From Brachionus koreanus (lineage: Eukaryota > Rotifera > Eurotatoria > Ploima > Brachionidae), in assembly GCA_016987375.1 (NCBI GenBank), contig PJRA01000005.1, forward strand, positions 373,092-387,943: a stretch of 14,852 nt of DNA, read 5' to 3'. The notes under the pieces were generated by a model. The model saw only the letters and a program-made list of their open reading frames with translations, was not told the origin of the DNA and did not search any database. Positions 9,301 through 14,852 of the stretch are shown here, piece after piece. The first letter of the stretch is position 1, and every line of letters starts with the position of its first letter. The translations under genes and the position numbers were made by a program.

Positions 9301-12300
9301 GACCGTGGACCTCTGTTTTTTGCTGAGTTAGGCTTTGACAAAGAAAGTAAATGGCAGCTTTGACATGATTGCTATGTTTTCCTTATTTTTCTTAAAGATA
9401 AAGTGAATATGGTGCCAAGTGAACAAGTATTTGTAAATGAAATAATGAAATGTATCAAAAAAATCTTAAATGCAATAATATATGCCAGTCAAATAATCGA
9501 CTACGAAGGAACAATTAAAGATAAGGAAAAATATGGAAAGACTTTAATCAAGTAAATTTAATAGTGTTTAATTTAATTTTCTGAAAGAAAAACTCAAAAA
9601 CCCTGAATTTTCTTATTTAATTTAATGCTTTTATTTTAAATATTAGGATATGTCAAAAATTTTGCATTTTTTTAGCTTTTTTTTTTTAATTCATTAATAA
9701 AAAATAGATCGTATCGCATGAAAAGCCCAGCTAGGATACCTTTAAAACACACAATTCAATTTTTTGGCATTGTGAATTTTGGAACAAAAAACACAAACAA
9801 AAATTTTAAATCAAAAAAACTTTTTTCCAAGGGTCTAAAAATTGTTCTGCAAAATTTATCAAATGATACAAGGTTTTTCGCAAATTTACACATCACCTAA
9901 TATAGTCCGTGCAAAAACTTTTCAATTGTGCAAAACAGTAAATGCATTAGAAAATTATCAAAATTAAATAGCAGAGATTTTACACAAACTAAATTTGGGT
10001 GATACAAATCTTGTATCAGTTGATACAGTTTGCACAACTTTTTTTGGACCCTTAGAAAAAAAGTTATTTTAATTTTAAATTTTTGTTTTTGTTTTTTGTT
10101 CCAGAATTCACAATGCCCATTTTTTTTTAAATATAAAGTGTTTAATTGTTAATCTGGACCTGTTCTTTTCTAAAATCATGTTTGTTTTCTTTTTGGAAAA
10201 AATCTTCCATGAGATATAACCTTTTATTTTTTCGGTTTATTGCATACCACTACACACTTTTGATTTATCGCGACACACCTTCAGAAACCATTTAAATTCT
10301 GAAAGAAAATTAAAAGATCTATAACTCAAAGCCTTGATGACAAGATCAGTCACTTAAAATCACATTAAATTTTTCAAAAAACACGCTTTTTTCGGTGCCC
10401 ATGCAACACTATTGAATTTTTTCAAAAATTACTTCATGATCATCAAACATGTTTCTTTGACATTTTTTAGATAAAAAAAAATTAATTTTGGGTTAAAAAA
10501 TATGTCAACCGTTAAGTAGAGATCTAAAAAACAGAATCTTTACAAAATCCTCAGTAATAAGTGCTAAATTTTCAGCTATTTATGAGTTTATACACTTAAG
10601 AATTAAATTAAAAATTTTCTAATATGGCAAAATGAAAAAAATTTTACATTTTTACATTTTCATATTTTTAGAATTTTTGTGCAATATTTAAGAAATTTTT
10701 TAAATTTTATTTTTGTCTACAAAATAATTTGAAGGAGTTTTTTTAATTTTCTGAAAAATTGCACAAAAAATCTAAAGATATGAAAATGTAAAAATGTAAA
10801 ATTATTTTCATTTTGCCTCTAATATTACTTAATTTTTTTTTTGTTTAAATCTAAAAAATTTAGTTGAAAAATATAATTTAACTTTAAATTCTAAATTTTT
10901 CTGTAACTTTTTGTTATTAAAGGCTCAGATTTATCATCGCAAAATTTTTCTCTCAAAAAACTAAGAATTATTCTTTTCTTTACACTTTTCATTCATTCAT
11001 GGTTTGAAAACTGTTAGTGAGACCCATCTATACCAATTTGTTACACAATATATTGCTCCATTCATTGACAAATATGCTGGTGAAAAAGTTGGATCTTAAT
11101 TCCTGATAAAATCTTTATTAGATTTAATTATGGCCTTTCTTTTTATACATCTAAATATTTTTATATTTGCTTACATTCCATTTCTTAGAGCAATAAATAT
11201 AATCAAATTTGACATAAACTCGCTGTGTTTTATTTGTTCATTTGTATAAGATAGCGTCGCTTGATTTTTAAGCTAATCCATCATAATGATCTTTATTTTT
11301 ATTTGATTTAAAATTAATTGTAATATTTTTTATATTATTTTATGCTATATTTTTAAAATTTAAATAAATATTATTGTAAATCATTAATTTTTAAACCATA
11401 AATAAAAACTGATTTTTGTTTAAGTTACAAAATCGAAGATGATGAAGAAGTAAGTGATGAAATAAGCAAAAAATTGGAAGACAGAAAGTCCGATTATTAC
11501 TATGAAAATATGATTGATAAAATAAGAGATGACATGCCTGTACAAAAACCTTTACTTAATTTGATAAAAGGTAAGATTTTTTTCTTCTAATTGTACCTAA
11601 TCCGAATTTGGTCACTTAAAACATACGATTTTAGCAAAAAATGTGACCAATCTTTTTTTTATGGGCTTAAAAATAAATAAATTTTAAATTTTTAAAAAAA
11701 TGAACAAATAAACTTTAAGCTAAATGTAAATTTTGTTTTTATTTCGAAATCTTCATCAGTTTTATTTCACTATAGCAAAAATTAAAAAAAAATAAACAAA
11801 AATATGATACAAAAAATTTTTTTTGAATTATTTTACTCTTCACTTATTCAAATTTCGGACATAAATATAAAAAAGGGAAAAATTAAAAAAAAATTACAGA
11901 AAAAAAATCTTTAATTTAATTACACAAAAAGTTAAAATCAAAATTTTTTAGCTAATCAAAAATAGAATTATTTTGATTAATTTTTTTATTGCTTTGTTTG
12001 CTATACAAAATTCATCAACTGATACAAAGTTTTTATCACCCAAATTTTATTTGTGTTTAAGTTTAACCTACGAGTCTGCAAAACATATTAAAAATTAATA
12101 AAAAATTAAATTGCAGAGTTAGTTTTAAAAAAAAATTAGTTTTGTGAAATTTAGTAAAAAATAAAAAAATAGAACAAAAATATATGCTAAAAAATCTGGT
12201 ACTGATTTTTAAAAGAATACAAAATTTTTAACTGTTTGTTCTGTTCTATTGTACTAAATTTCACAAAACCAAAAAATTAAGTATTTGAGAAATTTTATTT

Positions 12301-14311
12301 TTGTGTTAAATGTTTAATGACTGTGCTGAAAAGGGAGAGTCAAATTAAAAACGAGAAAATTTTTGAAATAGAATCTTAATAATTCAATTTAACCTAATAA
12401 ACAGTAATAATATAAAGTAATGAAATCTTATTCATTTAATAATTCATTGGTAAAACAAATTTGATTAGAAAGATAAATAGTTTAAAATTTAAAAATAAAA
12501 CCTCTCTTTCGTTGCTGGTAAACAAATGTTTTATTCGGTCACAACTGGACATTATGTTGTGGCAATCATTTTGCTAAAATTCACAGCTAAATTTAAATTC
12601 AGCTCTAATCTAACCAAACATTCTCTCAAAAAAAGTTTTGTTATTCAAAAATATTTTCATGTGGCTGAAAGGAAGGACTAAGTCTCCATTCCAACCAGCC
12701 AAGGCTCTGCCTAAATTAAATTTTAAATAAATAAATAAATAATAAAAAGTAATGAAATCTTATTAATTTAATAATTTTAGATTATGATGAAAATCTACTG
12801 GACAAAAAACTTGTCTTGAAATACCAGGAAAAATACCTTAAATTGGATAATTATGTAGTCAGAGCGCAGGCAAATCCGCTCAAAACTATTTCGTTTACAG
12901 ACATAATTTTAAATGAGTAAATAGTTAAAAATTAAATTAAAATTTTATAAAATAAAATTAAATAATTATGATTAAAAAGCGAAATATTGAACAACTTTAT
13001 AAATCGAGTCAGAGACTGTTTGAACGTAGCTACTGATGAAATAAAAAAATTCTGTGAACTCAACTCTTGGTTAAACGATATAAAACAATATGTTTCTGAT
13101 TGGAATGTGCGGCTTTTTTACGAATGGAAAAAGACCGGTGCCACTCAAATCGAACATCAACTGAACAAAATTCGCAACTGGTCCGACAAGATCAAAAACA
13201 ATTTTAGCAAAACAGTCATAACTCAAAACAAAATTCTTAAAATTCAAACAAATCCAATTGAAAATTATTTACTGCCTAAATTGGACACAATTTATAATGA
13301 TATATGCGAAAGTTTGGTGACTGAAATTAACAAAGACACTTTAACTCTGACTCAAGACATAAACAAGATAATAGATGTGAATTTTTAGTTTATTAAATTT
13401 TTTTTGAATATTTTTAAGATTTTTTTTCTTAAAAAATAAAAAGGAGATAGAAGATAAACCCAAAAGTATAGAAGACTTTGCTAGATATGCCAAGAAAGCG
13501 TCTAAATACAAGACTGATATAGCCAAATATGAGACTGAGATTGGCTTGATTAAATCTTTGAATGAAGTGCTTAGAGTTAACTACAGGCCATTGAGTATTG
13601 AAGAGGAACAATTGGACACACAGCTGCAAGATGCTTGGAAATTTTTTCTGGCTAAAATTCAAGAAACTGCTGTGTACGTAAACACTCAATCGCCAAGTAT
13701 TTTAGAACAACTCGAAGCTTTATACAATGTAAATAATTATTCATAAATATTATTTGATAATAATTACTATTAGTTTATTTGTATTGAAGAAATATCTAGA
13801 GGAAGCAAGACAAATTCACTTTACTGGAACTACTGGCATTTATTTGGATCCAAGTCAAGATTCGACTAAAATAATTGAAGATCTAAAAACAGTATAAACA
13901 AAAGAGAGAAAAAAAAAATTTTAAATTTAAATTTTTATTTAGTTGTGTCATGATTTGGCCAGTGTGGAAAAAATTTTGTACCAGTGCGCTTTATGGCGTG
14001 AGGCAATCACCGAACAATTTGAAGACATGTCATTTTTGAGTCGACTTTCGAGTCAACTGATTGCTAGAAAAGACTTGTGGAAATATTATCAAGTCACATT
14101 TCATCATATCAAAGATTGGAAAAAGACCGATATTAAGAAATTGCAAGTTAAAAAAATTGAAGAAAAAATTTCATTCTGGGAAAGTCAAGCAAAAGAAATT
14201 AAAAAATCTCTTGTCGAAGAGGACAAAGTTTGGTCTAGTTGGTGGGGTCTATTGACAATGTTCAAATCGAACATGAACTGGATCGAAAAGCTTGCCAGTG
14301 ATGTCTTCAAG
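5059..14311 (+). CDS. axonemal-type dynein heavy chain, N-terminal part (18 exons, 3' partial)
   Basis: Exons: 5059-5177, 5238-5339, 5401-5581, 5633-5776, 5834-5918, 5973-6172, 6221-6370, 8355-8524, 8577-8984, 9043-9126, 9186-9346, 9398-9551, 11425-11570, 12781-12916, 12980-13376, 13444-13728, 13790-13891, 13943-14311. All junctions are GT..AG and phases agree, giving 3393 nt (1131 codons) without a stop. Dynein heavy chains power ciliary bending through a C-terminal AAA+ ring; only the cargo-binding tail and the start of the linker are here. Diagnostic tail motifs are KPKSIEDFARYAKK, RVNYRPLSIEEE, TGTTGIYLDPSQDSTK, and the DHC_N2 beginning in exon 18. With about 1000 residues before the linker and no clear DHC_N1, it resembles single-headed inner-arm chains. 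The exact DNAH subtype is not assigned. The gene continues past the window. Confidence 0.92.
7374..7445 (+). other. candidate alternative terminal exon inside intron 7
   Basis: A T-rich run ending in CAG (7363-7373) is followed by 23 codons and a TGA, beginning FDSNFLRHTLCTTDERI. If exon 7 were spliced here, phase 0 would be kept and the protein would end after about 350 residues. Base composition is less AT-rich than the flanks. No homology is recognised and the phase match has a one-in-three chance of being random. Confidence 0.2.
7804..7980 (-). mobile_element. antisense LINE reverse-transcriptase C-terminal relic
   Basis: On the minus strand, from 7980 down to a TGA at 7804-7806, one frame of 59 codons with a single internal TAG reads KLAIGSIIKLKSLGVW and then LKAHLYQTFIRPLLTYGLES followed by MDLTKTE. 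The LYxTFIRPLLTYGLE block is the characteristic segment just downstream of the polymerase domain of non-LTR retrotransposons. Nothing of the catalytic YxDD region remains. It sits in antisense inside dynein intron 7, so it is a dead 5'-truncated or fragmentary insertion. It differs in sequence from the LINE fragment at the right edge, so two LINE families are present. Confidence 0.8.
7986..8021. repeat. perfect 14-bp hairpin, 8-nt loop
   Basis: TTTATTTTTGTTGT (7986-7999) is the exact reverse complement of 8008-8021, with CTGCTGTT between. A second outer pair, TTTTAGTTTTAT at 7948-7959 and its complement at 8017-8028, competes with it. It abuts the LINE fragment and may belong to that element. 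Confidence 0.7.
8355..9551 (+). CDS. dynein heavy chain exons 8-12 (residues 328-652)
   Basis: Five exons separated by introns of 52, 58, 59 and 51 nt. Exon 8 opens ANREHFIFSVFGVLHVISG and continues LTLDEWNRFAVLWEACSKI with FFKQFLFRKFLNRWRENYKF across the junction. This matches the tail segment in axonemal heavy chains where a beta-strand block (phrased like EYYTISxxGVxHV) is followed by an aromatic F/W-rich helix ending near a WR. Exon 9, the longest here (408 nt), is helical and polar (FTLDQFLKQVNEHS, YFDKLRFYEALVHQARI). Exon 12 ends ATC AA in phase 2 at KYGKTLIK. Confidence 0.88.
9766..10117. repeat. long inverted repeat (foldback element 1)
   Basis: The left arm 9766-9873 (starting GGCATTGTGAATTTTGGAAC) pairs with the right arm about 10010-10117, whose reverse complement starts GGCATTGTGAATTCTGGAAC. 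By eye about four of five bases match over about 108 bp, with small indels. The spacer is about 136 nt and holds a further perfect palindrome GATACAA-ATC-TTGTATC (10001-10017) at its right edge. A diverged related segment is in intron 13, so this is a dispersed non-autonomous element. The 60-codon frame across the left arm is not a gene. Confidence 0.8.
10619..10827. repeat. long inverted repeat (foldback element 2)
   Basis: The left arm 10619-10697 and right arm 10745-10826 are reverse complements at about nine of ten positions over some 75-80 bp, including the uninterrupted block TTTTACATTTTTACATTTTC. The loop is about 47 nt. Transcribed as part of the dynein pre-mRNA it would form a long, nearly perfect RNA hairpin. 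The sequence is unrelated to foldback element 1. Confidence 0.85.
11018..11099 (+). other. candidate alternative terminal exon inside intron 12
   Basis: An acceptor-like CTGTTAG (11011-11017) is followed by T plus 26 codons and a TAA, reading ETHLYQFVTQYIAPFIDKYA and then GEKVGS. Joined to exon 12 (which ends AA), the frame is kept with Asn at the junction. An AATAAA lies at 11192-11197, 93 nt after the stop. The amino-acid composition looks more protein-like than nearby frames. It could equally be a captured gene fragment; no homologue is recognised. Confidence 0.28.
11425..11570 (+). CDS. dynein heavy chain exon 13
   Basis: This 146-nt exon lies isolated between two large introns. It reads YKIEDDEEVSDEISKKLEDR and then KSDYYYENMIDKIRDD, ending PVQKPLLNLIK. 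It is acidic then basic and probably helical. It enters in phase 2 (AA+T) and leaves in phase 1 (G), with a consensus donor AAAG|GTAAGA, and exon 14 restores Asp-Tyr-Asp. The function is that of the tail as a whole. Confidence 0.85.
12005..12060 (-). repeat. diverged copy of part of foldback element 1
   Basis: The reverse complement of this segment resembles 9980-10030: both contain ACACAAA, then AAATTTGGGTGATA, then TTGTATCAGTTGAT, in the same order and spacing. By eye roughly 85% of about 46 bases match. This shows that the element in intron 12 is a family member rather than a unique palindrome. Confidence 0.7.
12139..12269. repeat. inverted repeat 3 (18-bp perfect core)
   Basis: GTTTTGTGAAATTTAGTA at 12139-12156 is the exact reverse complement of 12252-12269. 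A second paired block ATAGAACA (12169-12176) / TGTTCTAT (12242-12249) lies inside it. The right arm's TTTGTTCTGTTCTATTG also resembles 7668-7684 in intron 7. It is likely a small foldback element. Confidence 0.72.
12414..12776. mobile_element. about 300-bp retroposon-like insertion flanked by 31-bp direct repeats
   Basis: Bases 12414-12444 and 12746-12776 match at 30 of 31 positions (AAAGTAATGAAATCTTATT then ATTTAATAATT). Between them lie 301 bp whose right end has a less AT-rich stretch (about 12660-12712) followed by an (AAAT)n-type tail up to the second repeat. A simple-repeat tail next to a duplicated target is the signature of a SINE or of a 5'-truncated LINE, with the tail marking the 3' end on the plus strand. 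The target duplication is long. No coding frame or clear polymerase III box was recognised. The right copy ends 4 nt before exon 14, so the insertion duplicated the intron's 3' end. Confidence 0.75.
12781..14311 (+). CDS. dynein heavy chain exons 14-18: tail end and start of linker
   Basis: Five exons with introns of 63, 67, 61 and 51 nt. Exon 15 (397 nt) reads NNFINRVRDCLNVATDEIKK with WNVRLFYEWKKTG, and is followed by exon 16 with the conserved KPKSIEDFARYAKKASKYK and LRVNYRPLSIEEEQLD. Exon 17 holds KYLEEARQIHFTGTTGIYLD. Exon 18 (LWREAITEQFEDMSF, KDLWKYYQ, IKDWKKTDIKKL, MNWIEKLASDVFK) is the opening of the DHC_N2 linker, just before the family's conserved RHW motif, which must lie in the next exon. 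The intron 15 donor is GTGAAT, weaker than the usual GTAA. Phases are 1, 2, 0, 0, 0 on entry. No stops or frameshifts are seen. Confidence 0.92.
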
Positions 14312-14852
14312 GTATGCATTTTTGAGCCAATTTAATCACAAATCCTAGTTATATATTCTTCACTTTTCTGACTAAATAATTATAAAAATCATTTTCAAAA
14401 TAATTCTAAAGAAAATATTGATTGTTTTAATATTTTAAAATTTATGTTAAACCGTAACTTTTGAATGTTTAATTCTATAAAATATCTGCTTCTGTAATCA
14501 AGCATTTATTCATATATAGCCTAACCTGATATTACGGCAAATCATACGGGACAGTAATGATTAAAAAATTAAAAAATTTAAATTTTTTTTATTACCCAAT
14601 ATCCTTTTTTAAACAAGGATTCCAGGCAGGTGCACAGTATTCAAGATGCGGTCTAACATATGTTTTGTAAAGCTGCAAAAAAAGATTGAGCATCCCAATA
14701 CACGAGCGTTTTCTTGAGCATACAAAACATGTTTTTAGGTTTTTTTTAACGCAGATGTCGATTTGATCATTCCATTTGAGTTTGTTGTTCACCATTACAC
14801 CAAGGTCGCGCTCAGTAGTAGTCTCAGTCAATTCAACTCTGAAATTATCTGC
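14312..14852 (+). other. dynein intron 18 (5' part), continuing past the window
   Basis: It starts GTATGC after F-K codons. 14312-14591 is AT-rich with nothing recognisable. The rest is occupied by an antisense LINE fragment that runs off the edge. No acceptor followed by the expected RHW-containing linker exon is seen. Confidence 0.8.
14592..14852 (-). mobile_element. antisense LINE (jockey/CR1-like) reverse-transcriptase relic, partial
   Basis: The minus strand is open from the window edge (ADNFRVELTETTTERDLGVM) to a TAA at 14592-14594. LTETTTERDLGVMVNNKLKW and LYKTYVRPHLEYCAPAWNP are diagnostic of the region after the polymerase palm in jockey/CR1-type LINEs. Between them the main frame is nonsensical, while the neighbouring frame reads MLKKTLVYWDAQSF, which fits the family, so two compensating frameshifts are present. 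The match stops after PCLKKDIG, where intact elements continue toward their C-terminus, so the 3' side is lost too. The upstream catalytic domain would be outside the window. It lies antisense in dynein intron 18 and is inactive at least here. Confidence 0.85.

Larger units (their letters stand above)
9552..11424 (+). other. dynein intron 12 (1873 nt) with two long inverted repeats
   Basis: The donor GTAAAT follows phase-2 AA and the acceptor TTTAAG precedes T TAC AAA, giving Asn-Tyr-Lys. It contains foldbacks at 9766-10117 and 10619-10827 and a candidate terminal exon at 11018-11099. The remaining DNA is AT-rich and unremarkable. Confidence 0.82.
11571..12780 (+). other. dynein intron 13 (1210 nt), repeat-filled
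   Basis: It is bounded by AAAG|GTAAGA and AATTTTAG|ATTATGATG. It carries a short palindrome pair TTGGTCAC/GTGACCAA (about 11618-11650), a relative of foldback element 1 (12005-12060), an inverted repeat (12139-12269) and an insertion flanked by 31-bp direct repeats (12414-12776). Confidence 0.82.

Noticed and set aside
9718..9900. 60-codon frame as a small gene or missing dynein exon
   Set aside because: It lies across an arm of an inverted repeat, ends in a stop, and exon 12 already joins exon 13 in phase.
11618..11650. TTGGTCAC / GTGACCAA palindrome as a regulatory site
   Set aside because: Eight base pairs with a loop of about 25 nt in AT-rich intron DNA is too little to assign a role.
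13341..13689. minus-strand frames opposite dynein exon 16
   Set aside because: Antisense shadows of strongly conserved dynein coding sequence.
1..14852. tRNA, rRNA, CRISPR or bacterial operon features
   Set aside because: No tRNA boxes, rRNA motifs or regularly spaced repeats were seen, and the introns show that the DNA is eukaryotic.

Overview
This window is eukaryotic nuclear DNA. It is very AT-rich, with genes broken by many 48-67 nt GT..AG introns, standard-code exons and decayed eukaryotic transposons. The best guess at the organism is a rotifer, probably a monogonont such as Brachionus. The reason is the C-terminal layout of the first gene (three divergent EGF modules, one membrane span and a short basic tail, with motifs such as VNCSNHGKC and YYGTKCE), which I recall from rotifer lineage-specific membrane proteins. 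That assignment is inference and needs a database search.

Layout, left to right. 1-1346 is mostly non-coding, with a possible antisense relic of a cysteine-rich transposase C-terminus (229-435). 1379-3328 (+) is an intact, intronless 649-residue type I membrane protein: signal peptide, WD40-like propeller, furin-type basic site, a linker with a fresh 90-bp tandem duplication, three EGF domains, a transmembrane helix and a short tail. 3329-5058 is intergenic and holds a frameshifted mariner (DD34D) transposase relic (about 4252-4791). From 5059 to the right edge (+) runs the 5' part of an axonemal-type dynein heavy chain. I resolve 18 exons with consistent splice phases, joining to 3393 nt (1131 codons): the tail and the beginning of the linker (DHC_N2). 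The motor domain lies beyond the window.

The dynein introns fall into two classes. Fourteen are 48-67 nt. Four are large (1984, 1873, 1210 and more than 540 nt), and all four carry repeats or transposon relics: an antisense LINE reverse-transcriptase fragment in intron 7, two long inverted repeats in intron 12, a diverged relative of one of them plus another inverted repeat and a 301-bp insertion flanked by 31-bp direct repeats in intron 13, and a second antisense LINE fragment in intron 18. Introns 7 and 12 also contain short open stretches behind acceptor-like sites that keep the upstream reading frame and then stop. These could be alternative terminal exons, but they are speculative.

The two genes share an orientation but no evident pathway. 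I see no operon, CRISPR array, tRNA or rRNA. The most novel item is the extracellular WD40/EGF membrane protein with its recently expanded linker.
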